Under the pieces are notes generated by a model. It had not been told where the DNA came from. It did not search any database and saw only the letters and a program-made list of their open reading frames with translations. A stretch of 64,000 bases of DNA from Acidobacteriota bacterium (lineage in GTDB: Bacteria > Acidobacteriota > Blastocatellia > Chloracidobacteriales > JADJPF01). How positions within the stretch are numbered: the stretch's first letter is position 1; each line of letters starts with the position of its first letter. The position numbers were made by a program, and so were the translations under genes. The stretch lies in contig JACQZQ010000023.1 of the NCBI GenBank assembly GCA_016213785.1, positions 1-64,000 on the forward strand, given 5' to 3'. Shown piece by piece: positions 27,292-37,814 of this stretch.

Positions 27292-28782
27292 ATGAAAGTA
27301 TTATTGGTTTATCCAGAATTCCCTGATACTTACTGGAGTTTTCGTTATGCTCTTTCATTTGAGAAAAAACGTTCAGCTTTTCCACCATTGGGACTACTGA
27401 CTATTTCATCGTTGCTACCTGATTCTTGGCAACGGCGCTTGGTTGATGTTAACGTAGAAGCTCTAAATATAGCTGATATTAAATGGGCTGATATTGTATT
27501 TCTTAGTGCCATGCTTGTTCAAAAAGAATCATTGCAAGAAATTGTCGAGCTATGCAAAATCTTAGGTAAACGTGTGGTAGTAGGAGGCCCTTATATAACA
27601 ACTAACACTGATGCCTTACCATTAGCTGATCATTTTGTGCTTGGTGAGGCTGAAAATGTTTTATCTGAGTTAATAGCCGACCTTGAACAAGGAAAAGCAA
27701 AGCGTTTCTATAAAGCTAGTGAACGGCCTTCGCTCACTATAAGCCCTATTCCTGATTTTAAGCTTGTCAAACTTCAGCACTATAGTGCAATGTCAATTCA
27801 ATACTCACGAGGATGCCCTTTTCAATGTGAATTTTGCGATATTATTGAGATTTATGGTCGTGTTCCACGCACCAAAACCAATGAACAAGTATTAGCTGAA
27901 CTTGATGTACTCTTAAAAATTGGTTGGCAAGGCTCTGTTTTTATTGTAGATGACAATTTTATTGGAAATAAACGTAATGTTAAGCTTATGCTTCCAAAAT
28001 TAATTGAGTGGCAAAAGCTTCATAATTACCCATTTACCCTGATTACTGAAGCAAGTGTTAATCTGGCTGAAGACGATAAGCTTCTAGAAGCTATGCAACA
28101 AGCTGGATTTCATCACGTTTTTCTTGGGATTGAAACCCCTGTTGAAGCAAGCTTAAAGGAAGCTCAAAAACCTCAAAACCTACGAGCAAGCTTACTTGAC
28201 TCAATAAAAAAGATTCAAAGCTATGGTATGGAAGTAATGGCAGGCTTTATAGTTGGATTTGATAATGACCCAGAAGATATTTTTGAACGCCAAATAGAAT
28301 TTATTCAAGATAGTGCTATTCCACTTGCAATGGTTGGTTTGCTAAACGCACTCCCAGAAACGCAGTTATGGCGACGATTACAACGCGAAGGAAGATTGTT
28401 AATGGAAAGCACAGGAGATAATACAAATTGCTCACTTAATTTCATTCCTAAAATGGATCCAACAAAACTTATTGAAGGCTACAAAACCATTATGCGCACT
28501 ATTTACACCTCTAAAGAATACTATAAGCGTGTACTTGAGTGCTTGAAACGACTACCACAAGATAAAGTGACAACATCTAGTAGCGAAAGCAAGTTTGCTG
28601 ATAATCTCATTGCACTTGTGCGGGTTATAGTTAAGCTTGGGCTACAAGACCGGGATCGGAAAAATTTCTGGAATTATCTCTATAGTGTTTTTCTTTATCA
28701 CCGCAACCAATTCTCTCAGGCTATTAGATTAGCTGCTATGGGTTATCATTTTCGTAGTCTCACAGATATTTATTTTAAATAA
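27292..28782 (+). CDS. B12-binding radical SAM protein (DUF4070-type)
   Basis: This encodes 496 residues from ATG 27292 with an AAAGGAA site. A TTG 54 bases upstream is less likely. Residues 1-150 form a cobalamin-binding-like Rossmann domain opening [20 protein letters not shown]. The radical SAM core has CxxxCxxC at C175, C179, C182 ([13 protein letters not shown]). A C-terminal helical region of the DUF4070 kind follows. The family transfers methyl or other carbon groups to unactivated carbons; hopanoid 2-methylase HpnP is one distant relative. No pathway partner adjoins it, so the substrate is unknown. Confidence 0.85.
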   Translation: MKVLLVYPEFPDTYWSFRYALSFEKKRSAFPPLGLLTISSLLPDSWQRRLVDVNVEALNIADIKWADIVFLSAMLVQKESLQEIVELCKILGKRVVVGGPYITTNTDALPLADHFVLGEAENVLSELIADLEQGKAKRFYKASERPSLTISPIPDFKLVKLQHYSAMSIQYSRGCPFQCEFCDIIEIYGRVPRTKTNEQVLAELDVLLKIGWQGSVFIVDDNFIGNKRNVKLMLPKLIEWQKLHNYPFTLITEASVNLAEDDKLLEAMQQAGFHHVFLGIETPVEASLKEAQKPQNLRASLLDSIKKIQSYGMEVMAGFIVGFDNDPEDIFERQIEFIQDSAIPLAMVGLLNALPETQLWRRLQREGRLLMESTGDNTNCSLNFIPKMDPTKLIEGYKTIMRTIYTSKEYYKRVLECLKRLPQDKVTTSSSESKFADNLIALVRVIVKLGLQDRDRKNFWNYLYSVFLYHRNQFSQAIRLAAMGYHFRSLTDIYFK

Positions 28783-28877
28783 TAAGGTTACTTTATTGTT
28801 TCTTTTATCTGTTGGTTCTTAGCTTGATAGCCATATGATTATCAAAATTATGGGTAGTGGCATAAAAAAGTAGAAAT

Positions 28878-28907
28878 GATAACCCATATTAAAGATAATG
28901 GGTTATC
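28878..28907 (-). terminator. Terminator downstream of rpoZ
   Basis: A perfect 10-bp stem (GATAACCCAT/ATGGGTTATC) with a 10-base loop is followed on the minus strand by ATTTCTACTTTTTT. It is 69 bases after the rpoZ stop. Confidence 0.6.
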
Positions 28908-28975
28908 TGCGTTATCCTAGGATGTTTAATAAATATAAAGCCAAAGAATTGCTTTAATATATTAGGTTTAGACCT

Positions 28976-29230
28976 TTATGAAGCCGCTAAGGATATTTCG
29001 GGTGCTTCAACTAAAATTCCTTCTGCTACAATCAGAGGCTTTTTCTTAATAGGAGGCAAATCTTCAAAACGAACTACTCCTGCTTTAACTTCTTCTAAAG
29101 CTATTCGGGCTGTATTTTTAGAAGCCACAAATATTCTAGGTAATTGTCCACTACGCAATTCACGGCAGCGTTTTGCTGCAATAGTTACAAGTTTAAATTT
29201 GGTATCTACAAGTTCTTCATATTTTTTCAT
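28976..29230 (-). CDS. rpoZ: RNA polymerase omega subunit (RpoZ)
   Basis: This encodes 84 residues. The omega core is visible: FKLVTIAAKRCRELRSG, then ARIALEEVKAGVVRFEDLP. Omega helps assemble and stabilise the beta-prime subunit of RNA polymerase. The C-terminal extension (KKKPLIVAEGILVEAPE) is typical of acidobacterial and related omega proteins in length. An AAGG site precedes the ATG. It is not next to gmk or spoT, its usual partners, and stands alone with a terminator behind it and a 474-base spacer ahead. Confidence 0.85.
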   Translation of the reverse strand: MKKYEELVDTKFKLVTIAAKRCRELRSGQLPRIFVASKNTARIALEEVKAGVVRFEDLPPIKKKPLIVAEGILVEAPEISLAAS

Positions 29231-29704
29231 AATTAAGCCTTAATAAAATTAATTCCACTATTTATATAATGCTGAAAACAAGACACATAGTCCTTAGTCT
29301 TGTACTTCAACAGGTCTTTCCCTTAATCTTGTTTGTTATTAAAGGTGTGGAAAGGTTTGGGTTTGAGACATTTATCAATTGTTGTTGGAGAGCGTTATTT
29401 GTAATTCTATAGCTTATTTGTTTATTAATATTATTATTTTCAGCACTTAAAACTCCTTTCTATAATATAATCAATTCAATTGCTGAATTATATAGTTAAT
29501 TAGTAAATATTGTTGTCTAATATAGAACGTTGAAAAGAATTAATCTTAAACCTTATCTCACAATTCGCTGATCTTAAAATGAGATTTAGAGAAATATAAA
29601 AATAGGCGAGAATAGCGCTCAGAAGGAAAATCAAATAACTACAAAATAAGTTCTTGAGCATTTGATGCCAATAATGAACCGCAAAGGGTCATTGCCATAA
29701 AAGG
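29231..29704. other. Intergenic stretch upstream of rpoZ
   Basis: This is 474 bases of AT-rich DNA that must contain the rpoZ promoter. I find no convincing hairpin, tRNA or gene. A 47-codon plus-strand frame near 29268 lacks a ribosome site and looks incidental. Confidence 0.5.
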
Positions 29705-31201
29705 TTAGTCCATTCCATCCCAATCAAGGTATTGCCAATCAATTACACCAAATTGCCAAGGGCTAGCTACATGATATTTTAAGTAAAAATCTAGGGTAAA
29801 TTGCTCGTTTTTATCTTTTGCTGTTTGCTCAAAAATCTCTCTTGCCTCTGTCATGGTTTTTTCTGATAAACTCATTCCACAAGGAGGTGCTACAAGCTCA
29901 ATATATTCATCTTTTGTCTCAATTGTTAAAATAAGTGAAAGTATTCTGCCACTTACATCTTTATAATCTCTTTTTATATCTCGGATCTTTTCTTGATAAG
30001 CTGTATTACGTTTTTTACCAGTAGTATATTTAGTAACCACTCGTTCAGAAATGGTTATATCTTCTATTGCTAAAGCATCAAAGTCCTTTGGTGCAATAGT
30101 AGCAGTTATAGTTAATTTATCGCCTTCTATTGGAGTGTAGCCACATAGGGAAATAAATCTATAAAGAGATTCTTGATAATATTTTTTGAATTTATCAGGC
30201 AGTTCATTAGGAAAAATAATTTTTACTGCTAGTTTCCCATTCTCAGCTAATGGATCGGCAAACATAATAAAATTTTCTCTTTTTTCTAAGATATTTGACA
30301 TGGCAGAAAAATAATTGTAGTTGGCATAGTGATGTTCTTTAGAGGTTATTTTAGCCCAATGTTGGAGTAGAACGGATTTTTGCTCTTGGGAAAGAAGCCC
30401 AAAGTGACGACCTAAAATGTAGATAAAAGCAAAGATTTCTTCTTTAGATAATTTTTCTCTTTCTTTAAATAAAATTTGTGCTAACTCGTTAGTTTCCTGA
30501 AAGTTAATTAAACCTAGATTAAAATTTTTCTCTGGAGAAAGTTTTAAGTCTTTTTTTAACCAATCAACCTTTGTCCACCAATCTGGGAGATTAAGTTCAG
30601 CTACTAAAAGCCCTAAGATTATTTCTTTACCTTTGGGATGTTCTAAAATATTTTTACTGGAAAGCCCTTGAAATTTTAGTCCTAAATAGCAAAGCAGATA
30701 ATCACTATGATAAGTTAAAATTCTACCCTCACTCCAATAATTTTGGCTTGATGTAGTCCTAATTTTATTTTCTACTAATTCTTTATCATACAATAAGATA
30801 GAGCCAAGCTCTGGATTAAAGAAATTACTAGGTTTAGCTAGATCTAGTCCTCCTGTATATTTATTTATACTATATTCCCAGTAATGATCTTTTAGGGTTA
30901 AAGACTTTCTTACTAAGGGTAGAAATGAAAGTAATACTACTAGTATAAATAAGGCTATTAGTGAATTTATTACTTTTTTAGTCCAAATCCAAAAAAGGTT
31001 TTGCTTAGAAATTTCTGATTTACTAGCAAATTTGCTAATAAGTAGTAAGAAAAGACCTATGATTGCTATAGGAAAAGCAATCCAAGCTCTATAGCCTAGG
31101 GTTAATTCTACTGGACGTTGAGGAACTATTAATATAAGTAAGACTATTATATTTAGTACTATAGCTAATCGTGCTAAATAAATGCCTGCTTTTTCACTCA
31201 T
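29705..31201 (-). CDS. Unassigned membrane protein, three N-terminal helices and large soluble part
   Basis: This encodes 498 residues from ATG 31201; a TTG 18 bases upstream is the alternative. Three hydrophobic helices occupy about residues 10-30, 37-56 and 78-100. About 390 residues then follow that look extracytoplasmic or cytoplasmic, without a known motif, ending in QFGVIDWQYLDWDGMD. It begins 40 bases after the pilT stop, so the two likely share a transcript. A link with type IV pilus function is only positional. Confidence 0.6.
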   Translation of the reverse strand: MSEKAGIYLARLAIVLNIIVLLILIVPQRPVELTLGYRAWIAFPIAIIGLFLLLISKFASKSEISKQNLFWIWTKKVINSLIALFILVVLLSFLPLVRKSLTLKDHYWEYSINKYTGGLDLAKPSNFFNPELGSILLYDKELVENKIRTTSSQNYWSEGRILTYHSDYLLCYLGLKFQGLSSKNILEHPKGKEIILGLLVAELNLPDWWTKVDWLKKDLKLSPEKNFNLGLINFQETNELAQILFKEREKLSKEEIFAFIYILGRHFGLLSQEQKSVLLQHWAKITSKEHHYANYNYFSAMSNILEKRENFIMFADPLAENGKLAVKIIFPNELPDKFKKYYQESLYRFISLCGYTPIEGDKLTITATIAPKDFDALAIEDITISERVVTKYTTGKKRNTAYQEKIRDIKRDYKDVSGRILSLILTIETKDEYIELVAPPCGMSLSEKTMTEAREIFEQTAKDKNEQFTLDFYLKYHVASPWQFGVIDWQYLDWDGMD

Positions 31202-31241
31202 ATCATTTACCCTAAGCAAATTTTGCCTAGTATTAGAGATA

Positions 31242-32393
31242 TTAAAACCTATTTAATGGATCATCTGAACGAAAAGTTGAGGCTCTTGATAATTCTTCAC
31301 GTGCTTGATCTGCTGAAGTTTGTACTCCACGAATTCTTAAGATAAATTCATCACGGTTTGATGCACCTGCAAGTGCTTCTTCAAAACCAATATAACCTTT
31401 AGTATAGAGTTCATGGAGAGATTGATCAAAGGTTTGCATACCATATTGAGAAGTACCTTGAGCAATAGCATCACGTACTAAACCTGTTTTTTCTTGGTTA
31501 CAAATACAGTCACGAATATAAGGTGTTGAAATTAGGACTTCTGCGGCAGGAACACGTGTCATCATATCAACAGAACGAATTAAGCGCATTGAAATAACCG
31601 CTTTTAGCACAGATGCAAGTTGCAGGCGAATAGCTTTTTGTTGATGTGGTGGAAAGATTGAAACAATACGAGTAATGGTTTCTGTAGCGTCTAAAGTATG
31701 TAAAGTAGATAGTACTAAATAACCTGTTTCTGCGGCAGTAAGTGCAGTTTCAATGGTTTCAAAATCACGCATTTCGCCCACTAGAATTACATCAGGATCT
31801 TGGCGTAAAGCGCCTCTTAAAGCCTCTGAAAAGCTACGAGTATCAACATCAACTTCTCTTTGATTAATAAAGCTTTTTTTATCACGATGAAGAAATTCTA
31901 TAGGATCTTCTACAGTAATAATATGATTAGTCCTAGTAGAATTAATATAATCAATCATTGCTGCAAGAGTAGTAGATTTACCAGACCCAGTAGTTCCTGT
32001 TACTAGAATTAACCCCCGTCTTTCTTCTGCAACACTTTCTACAACTCTAGGTAAACGCAGTTCATCAACCGTTTGAACGGCTGTAGGGATAACACGAAGC
32101 ACCATGCCTACTGTGCCGCGTTGTTGAAAGATATTACATCGAAAGCGCCCTAAGCCTGAGACACCATAAGCAATATCAACCTCATAATGTTCCTTAAAGC
32201 GTTGTTTTTGGCGATTAGACATCATAGAAAATGCCATTGCCAGAGTATCTTCTTGGGTCAAGCGTTGGGATTCAAGGATTGGTTGTAACTCGCCAGTTAC
32301 ACGAATAAAGGGATAACTGCCAGCTTTAATATGAAGATCTGATGCACCTTTAGAACATGCTAATGTTAACAACTCATCTATTTGAACAGACAT
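31242..32393 (-). CDS. pilT: Type IV pilus retraction ATPase PilT
   Basis: This encodes 383 residues with the whole PilT pattern: an N-terminal domain (SDLHIKAGSYPFIRVTGEL), Walker A GTTGSGKST (133-141), the Asp box ITVEDPIEF, Walker B DPDVILVGEMRD, the His box STLHTLDA, and the C-terminal AIRLQLASVLKAVISMRL. PilT hexamers power pilus retraction, twitching and DNA uptake at the inner membrane. PilU or a second PilT paralogue is possible, as no other pil gene is here. The start has an AGGAGA site, and a 30-residue tail after the PilT core is variable. Confidence 0.92.
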   Translation of the reverse strand: MSVQIDELLTLACSKGASDLHIKAGSYPFIRVTGELQPILESQRLTQEDTLAMAFSMMSNRQKQRFKEHYEVDIAYGVSGLGRFRCNIFQQRGTVGMVLRVIPTAVQTVDELRLPRVVESVAEERRGLILVTGTTGSGKSTTLAAMIDYINSTRTNHIITVEDPIEFLHRDKKSFINQREVDVDTRSFSEALRGALRQDPDVILVGEMRDFETIETALTAAETGYLVLSTLHTLDATETITRIVSIFPPHQQKAIRLQLASVLKAVISMRLIRSVDMMTRVPAAEVLISTPYIRDCICNQEKTGLVRDAIAQGTSQYGMQTFDQSLHELYTKGYIGFEEALAGASNRDEFILRIRGVQTSADQAREELSRASTFRSDDPLNRF

Positions 32394-32552
32394 ATTTTCT
32401 CCTAATAAGTAGAAATTTTAAGCTTGGCAAATTAATGTTTTTTGAATCCCTTAGAGGGTTGGCGACTTTACAAAGAAATTTGCTCAAATCATACTAATTC
32501 ATATTCCGGCTGTCAAATAAGCATTTGAATAGAATTTTAGTTAAGGTAAATC

Positions 32553-33068
32553 ATGGATTTAGAGATTAAAAAAGCTAGCACTTATGAAGCTGAAATCATT
32601 TATAAAATATTATTTTTATGTGGTGAACATATGCGCGATCATTTTGGGTTTAACCACTGGTCGCCACCCTACCCTATTGAGTCTATAAAAAATAATATTA
32701 TAGAAAGAGATGTTTATTTAGTTTTTAGAGAAAATGAGCCTATAGCTACTTTTACATTGGGTTTAAGTCCACTTGTAGCATATGATGAGAGTCGTTGGGA
32801 GGTTAAAGCAGATCAGGCAATGTACTTAAACCGCTTAGCTATTCTACCCTCTCTCCAAGGCCAAAATTTAGGATCCTGGTGTATGGAAAAAATTGAGTCT
32901 CTAGCCCGTAAAGCTAATTGTCAAGCACTTAGGTTTGATGCTGTTGCTAAACATAATAAACTACTTAATTTTTATAGCAGGCTTAAGTATAATAATTTAG
33001 GGCTTTGGCAGTTACAAGATACTCGTGGAGTACTTTGGGATGTTGTACTTTTTGAAAAAGAGCTTTGA
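32553..33068 (+). CDS. GNAT-family N-acetyltransferase
   Basis: This encodes 171 residues of the GNAT fold. The acetyl-CoA-binding motif appears as LNRLAILPSLQGQNLGSWCMEKIE, followed by CQALRFDAVAKHNKLLNFYSRLKY. The N-terminal half (GEHMRDHFGFNHWSPPYP) resembles the subgroup acting on amino acids or small molecules, but the substrate is unknown. It is divergent from pilT with a 159-base gap and converges 2 bases from the DUF4034-like gene. Confidence 0.85.
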   Translation: MDLEIKKASTYEAEIIYKILFLCGEHMRDHFGFNHWSPPYPIESIKNNIIERDVYLVFRENEPIATFTLGLSPLVAYDESRWEVKADQAMYLNRLAILPSLQGQNLGSWCMEKIESLARKANCQALRFDAVAKHNKLLNFYSRLKYNNLGLWQLQDTRGVLWDVVLFEKEL

Positions 33069-33070
33069 TT

Positions 33071-34072
33071 TTATTTTGTAGAATCTTCTTGGCACTGCTC
33101 ACGTGCACTAGTAAATTCTCTTAAAGGATCGCCTAGATAAGACCAAGGCCATTCTGTTAAATTACGGCCTATAGACTGAAATTCTTTTCTAGCCATAGTT
33201 TTATTACCAGATTGTGAAAAGCAAAAAGCAAAAGTATTTTGGAAAAAAGGAGTAAGTTTACTTTTGCGATAGCTCATAGATTGAATAGATCTAAGAGAGG
33301 CTTTAGTAATTTCACGAAAGTTTTCTGGCTTACGAAAATAGTTTTGTGCCTCAGTCTTTTCTCCTTCGGCTAAATGAAAAAGCCATCGCTCAATATGAGC
33401 ATCAGCAATTAGGACTTGTAAGCTACTGCCTTCTTTAGCTTGTGAAACTATGTTACGAGCAAAATCAAACATTATGACATGAAGTCCTCCCCATTTTTCA
33501 GAAACTGCTTGTAGCATAAAGGCATGAGCAAAATGATGTTCAGGATCGCGTTGACAAGCCTGCTTAAAACGGTTTTCTATTTCTTTTGCACCTACATAAA
33601 GCCCTAAGCCGCTTTTTATTAAATAAGCCCAAGGCGTAGGATCGCTTGGATCAATCCAAGCAGCCATTTGCAAATCTTGCTCGGCTCTTTGCAATTTTTG
33701 TTGAAAAGCAGCTTTTTCATTCTGAGTTACAGTAAAAACCTTATCGCCTTTTGATTGTAGTTCCCAAGCACGTTCAATAGCCTGTGCTCCACGAATTAGC
33801 CAAGGAATTGAGGAATTACGCATTTCTTTTTCTACCCAATTATCCATCCAACGAGGGTTTCCAGGCCAATTTGAAAGGGTATAGATATAAAACCAACGTT
33901 CATCAAAACTACGACATTCTTCTAGAAATTTTTGTACATTACGATAATCACCAAAAGCTAGCTCGGCTCTGAATTTTGCAGCTACTGCATCACCTAAACT
34001 AGGGTCTAGCTTTAATGGCTCTTCCTTAGGTTTACTCTTAAAAACTGATAATATGTTATTAATTATTGACAT
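33071..34072 (-). CDS. DUF4034-like helical protein, partner of the upstream kinase
   Basis: This encodes 333 residues, mostly alpha-helical and TPR-like. Recurrent patterns include RWFYIYTLSNWPGNPRW, AWIDPSDPTPWAYLIKSGLG and an aromatic-rich C-terminal part. They recall DUF4034-type proteins, a weakly defined group. No signal peptide or catalytic motif is visible. It starts 22 bases after the kinase stop on the same strand, suggesting co-expression and perhaps a role as scaffold or substrate. Confidence 0.55.
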   Translation of the reverse strand: MSIINNILSVFKSKPKEEPLKLDPSLGDAVAAKFRAELAFGDYRNVQKFLEECRSFDERWFYIYTLSNWPGNPRWMDNWVEKEMRNSSIPWLIRGAQAIERAWELQSKGDKVFTVTQNEKAAFQQKLQRAEQDLQMAAWIDPSDPTPWAYLIKSGLGLYVGAKEIENRFKQACQRDPEHHFAHAFMLQAVSEKWGGLHVIMFDFARNIVSQAKEGSSLQVLIADAHIERWLFHLAEGEKTEAQNYFRKPENFREITKASLRSIQSMSYRKSKLTPFFQNTFAFCFSQSGNKTMARKEFQSIGRNLTEWPWSYLGDPLREFTSAREQCQEDSTK

Positions 34073-34094
34073 TTATATTACCTAATATAATTAT

Positions 34095-37000
34095 CTATGA
34101 TTTTTCCCAATTTCCAGGTAAAAGCATTTGAGCAAAACTTTTTATATTTTGTATTCCCTGTTTTCTCATTTTCTCTTCTGCTTCATTAATAAGCTTAAGC
34201 CCTTCTTCTCCACTAATTAACATACCCTTAGCACGACGCGTTACAATAGAATGTATTTGCATATTAGCCGATATAAATTTTGATTCTGCCGCAGAAAGTT
34301 GAGTTATAGCAAAATCATAAGACTTAGAAAACAAAGCTAGCATAGCTCGACTTAAAGCAGCATAAGCATCTGCATATACTTTATTTTCTTTATCTAATCT
34401 CTTAGCAATACGTTCTGCAATATTTATTAAAGGTTTTGTATTATTTGTTTGTATGGCTAAACACATTGCAGAGCGTGAAGCTAGGTAGAGTGCTTCTATA
34501 AGTAAAAATTGAACCCTAAAAAACATTGCTCGTTTCATTTTAGGCCAACTTTCTTTAACTAATTTCCAAGCAATATCACCTTGATTATTGTAAAGAGCAA
34601 TATCACCTCTAGCAATAAAAGCATAATAATGCTGGGCATGAAAGCCTGTTTGTGACCATTTTTCTATTGCAATATCTATTTCATTACTAGCAAGTTTAAC
34701 TTGATCTTGAATTAAGTAATACATATAGGCAATACGAGTTCTTAAGCTAGTTTCCGCATATAAGTCGCCTCGTTCTTGAGCATCATTTAGGATTTTAATT
34801 ACTCTTTCAGAAATTGTTAAAAGATCTCCTAAAAAGAAAAGTGCTCTCATTAAAAAGACTTCGCTAGTGTAGATTTCCCAACCAACCCCTGAACATTGTT
34901 CGCGTAATATTTTAGCTGCTTGTTTACATAGTTGATAAGCTTCTAGCCAGGAGCCTTGTAAAAAGCTTGACATTCCTGACATTAAAAGAAAATGAGCTTC
35001 GGCTTGAGGATTATCTAGTTTATCAACCAAGGCTTTAGCCATTTGAGTAAATTTTTTTGATCGCTCAACACCACGACTACCAAAAGTAGCAGAAAAGGTA
35101 ATTTCCCAAGAAAAAGCTCTTGATAATCGGTAAGGATCGCCTGCTTTTAATGCATAAAGTAGATGTCTTACTTGAAAATCTGACCCTTTTAGAGTATCTA
35201 CCATTGCAAGACCTGTAGCAACCGCCCAACATATATCTATTTTTACTAACTCCTGTTGGCTTATAGTATGGGGATCTCTTTCTTTAACTTCTAAGCCTTG
35301 TAGCCAAAGGCGAAAGCGCCCAAACAAAAATAAAATCAATGAATGCCAAGGGCTTTTAGGTAGTGACATTCCTAAAGCTGATAAAACATCTCCTAAAACC
35401 GATAAGCCTTCATCTAAATGTCCCCCACGTAGAAGTTGTTCAGCAGCAACTTGTTTAAGAGTTAAAACCGTTATTGAGTCTTCTTCTTCTGCTGCTGCAA
35501 GCAGATAGGCTTGTGCAGCCTCAATTGTACGCCCTGCATTTGTTAGAGCAACGCCTAGTTTTTTCTCTAACCCTCCAATTCTAATTTCTGGTTGTAAATC
35601 TATAGCAAGACGATAAAAATTTGCTGCTTGGTCAAAAGCTAAAGTCTCCATAGCTTTATCTGCGGCTTTAGCAGCATATTCAGCAGCTTTTTTATAATTA
35701 CCCGCTCCTTGAAAATGTACTAGTAAAATTTCTGGGTCTATATCAGCAACCGACTCAAGTATTAAAGCTAGCTTGCTATGGTGAGATTTCAAATCTTCAG
35801 CAGAAAGCTTCTTTATTATAGTCTCACGAATACGATCATGATAAAGCTCTACTTTATCAGACTCTTCAAGTCCACGAACTCTAATTAAGTTATTAGTTTT
35901 AAGTAAAGCAATAGCGGCTTGTTCTTCTTTTCCAAGCTCTGCGGCACGTTTTATAGTAAGTCTTTCAATAGGGCGGCCTGCAACAGCCATTAGGTCTATA
36001 AGCAGGCGGGCTGCTAGAGGGAGCTGAGCAATTCGACTATAAATAACATCTTCTAGTCTCATAACAGACATAGAAATATCATCTACTAATTGTTCTGGAG
36101 AAAAATTTGAGAAAATAAGCTCTCTTTTATAAGTCCCGCTAGTCATATTTTCTTTAGCATAATGAACTAATTCATTGATAAAGTAAGGGTTTCCAGCAGA
36201 TTCTTCAATAATTGTTTCTATTCGATTATTGGAGATTACTTCTTTATCAAAAAGCAGTGAAACTAAACGTTTAGCATCTTCTTTTGATAAAACATCTACA
36301 ATGATTTTTTGAGAATTAACTAGATTAATTATGGGAGAAGCAAATAGGCTTTTTAGAAAAGGGCTAGTTTCAATTTCATCACTACGATAGCTAAAGATCA
36401 TCAATAGTGAAGGAGCTTTTGGAGGTCTTAATAATTCGTTAAGTAAGAAAATGCTATCTAGATCTCCCCACTGTAAATCATCTATATGAATAATAACTGG
36501 GTATTTTGAACTAAGCTCAGTAAATAGCTGTCTTAATGAAGCAAAAGCACGTCGTCTAAGTTCTTGGGAGTCAGGGATATTTAAATTTTTTTTTGCTACT
36601 GCAATTCCTTCTACTTGACGAAGTACAGGAAATAGCTTTGCTAGAGCTAAAGAGTTACTAGGAATTAGAGTAACTAATTCTTCTGGAAGTAAAGTATTTA
36701 AGTATTGGGCTAGGTTATCAATAACACTATCAAAAGCTTTATAAGGAACTGATTCTTGTTCATAACATCTACCATTTAAGATAACTACCCTAGGGCTTTC
36801 TTCAGTAACTTCATTAAGGAAAGAATTAATTAAGACACTCTTTCCCATTCCAGATAGACCTTCTACATAAGCAATTGTTGCATTTGATTGTGATTGAAAA
36901 GAATTTTTTAATTTAGCTAAATGCTCTTCTCTACCTATTAAAAAAGCGTTTTGACGAGGTGAGCTAATTAAAGTTTTAGGTTGAATTGAGCTAGAAAATG

Positions 37001-37814
37001 CACCTAAGCGTCCTAGAATTTCTTCACCTTTTGGTCTTCGTTTAGGCTTACGTTGTAGGAGTTCTTGGCAAAGAGAATCTAGTTCTGGGTCAAGATCAGG
37101 AACAATAAAAGATGGTGGTGGTGAGTCATAGATTTGTTTATCTCTAAGCACATCGCCAAACATGCTATCAAAAGGAAGTTCACCAGTTAAAGCTTCATAA
37201 AACATTACCCCTAAACTATACCAATCGCTTGCTTCACTAGGAGCAAGCCCTGCTACAACTTCAGGAGCTATATATTCTGGCGTACCATAGCTTAAGGTAG
37301 CCTCTCCTATAGTTTTACGTTTTAATTCTGTAACTAGGCCAAAATCTAAGATTGTTACTCTGCCTTCTTCTGTAACAAGGACATTGGAAGGTTTAAGGTC
37401 ACAATGTAATTTGCCTGCTTTATGTAGGGCATAGATTCCTTCTGCTAGTTGAACTACAGCTAGACGGATTCGTTCAATATTTACTTGAGAAGACAAGTAT
37501 TTATCTTTATTTATATATTGAAGAAAATCTACACCTTTTACTAATTCCATAGTAAAGAACCATTCTTCACCATCAGAAAGTAATTCATATAGGGTAACTA
37601 AGTTAGGGTGAACAATTCCAGAAATTGCACGAAATTCTTGCTTAAACTGATAAAGTGCACTTGCTTCAGTATTACGAAGTGTTTTTAGAGCAACAATAGT
37701 TTCTCGTTCTTTATCATAGACTTGGTAGACTTCACCAAAACCACCTGCTCCAAGTAGTTGTTGTAGTTCAAACCTTTTTGTCCCTTTGAAATGTCTGCGG
37801 GTGGAATCGTTCAT
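34095..37814 (-). CDS. Ser/Thr kinase fused to AAA ATPase and helical-repeat sensor
   Basis: This encodes 1239 residues in three parts. The kinase (15-275) has a glycine loop GAGGFGEV (22-29), K44, HCDLKPSN with D139, and DFG D157. The usual HRD arginine is a cysteine, so activation-loop control may differ. The NTPase (290-650) has Walker A GLSGMGKS (319-326) and Walker B IIHIDDLQWGD. The rest (about 690-1239) is TPR-like helical repeats. The layout resembles PknK/STHK and MalT-like signalling proteins, but it has no visible DNA-binding end. It is followed by the DUF4034-like gene. Confidence 0.88.
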   Translation of the reverse strand: MNDSTRRHFKGTKRFELQQLLGAGGFGEVYQVYDKERETIVALKTLRNTEASALYQFKQEFRAISGIVHPNLVTLYELLSDGEEWFFTMELVKGVDFLQYINKDKYLSSQVNIERIRLAVVQLAEGIYALHKAGKLHCDLKPSNVLVTEEGRVTILDFGLVTELKRKTIGEATLSYGTPEYIAPEVVAGLAPSEASDWYSLGVMFYEALTGELPFDSMFGDVLRDKQIYDSPPPSFIVPDLDPELDSLCQELLQRKPKRRPKGEEILGRLGAFSSSIQPKTLISSPRQNAFLIGREEHLAKLKNSFQSQSNATIAYVEGLSGMGKSVLINSFLNEVTEESPRVVILNGRCYEQESVPYKAFDSVIDNLAQYLNTLLPEELVTLIPSNSLALAKLFPVLRQVEGIAVAKKNLNIPDSQELRRRAFASLRQLFTELSSKYPVIIHIDDLQWGDLDSIFLLNELLRPPKAPSLLMIFSYRSDEIETSPFLKSLFASPIINLVNSQKIIVDVLSKEDAKRLVSLLFDKEVISNNRIETIIEESAGNPYFINELVHYAKENMTSGTYKRELIFSNFSPEQLVDDISMSVMRLEDVIYSRIAQLPLAARLLIDLMAVAGRPIERLTIKRAAELGKEEQAAIALLKTNNLIRVRGLEESDKVELYHDRIRETIIKKLSAEDLKSHHSKLALILESVADIDPEILLVHFQGAGNYKKAAEYAAKAADKAMETLAFDQAANFYRLAIDLQPEIRIGGLEKKLGVALTNAGRTIEAAQAYLLAAAEEEDSITVLTLKQVAAEQLLRGGHLDEGLSVLGDVLSALGMSLPKSPWHSLILFLFGRFRLWLQGLEVKERDPHTISQQELVKIDICWAVATGLAMVDTLKGSDFQVRHLLYALKAGDPYRLSRAFSWEITFSATFGSRGVERSKKFTQMAKALVDKLDNPQAEAHFLLMSGMSSFLQGSWLEAYQLCKQAAKILREQCSGVGWEIYTSEVFLMRALFFLGDLLTISERVIKILNDAQERGDLYAETSLRTRIAYMYYLIQDQVKLASNEIDIAIEKWSQTGFHAQHYYAFIARGDIALYNNQGDIAWKLVKESWPKMKRAMFFRVQFLLIEALYLASRSAMCLAIQTNNTKPLINIAERIAKRLDKENKVYADAYAALSRAMLALFSKSYDFAITQLSAAESKFISANMQIHSIVTRRAKGMLISGEEGLKLINEAEEKMRKQGIQNIKSFAQMLLPGNWEKS

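Noticed and set aside
29268-29411. 47-codon frame upstream of rpoZ
   Set aside because: No ribosome site, odd composition and no family pattern; probably incidental.
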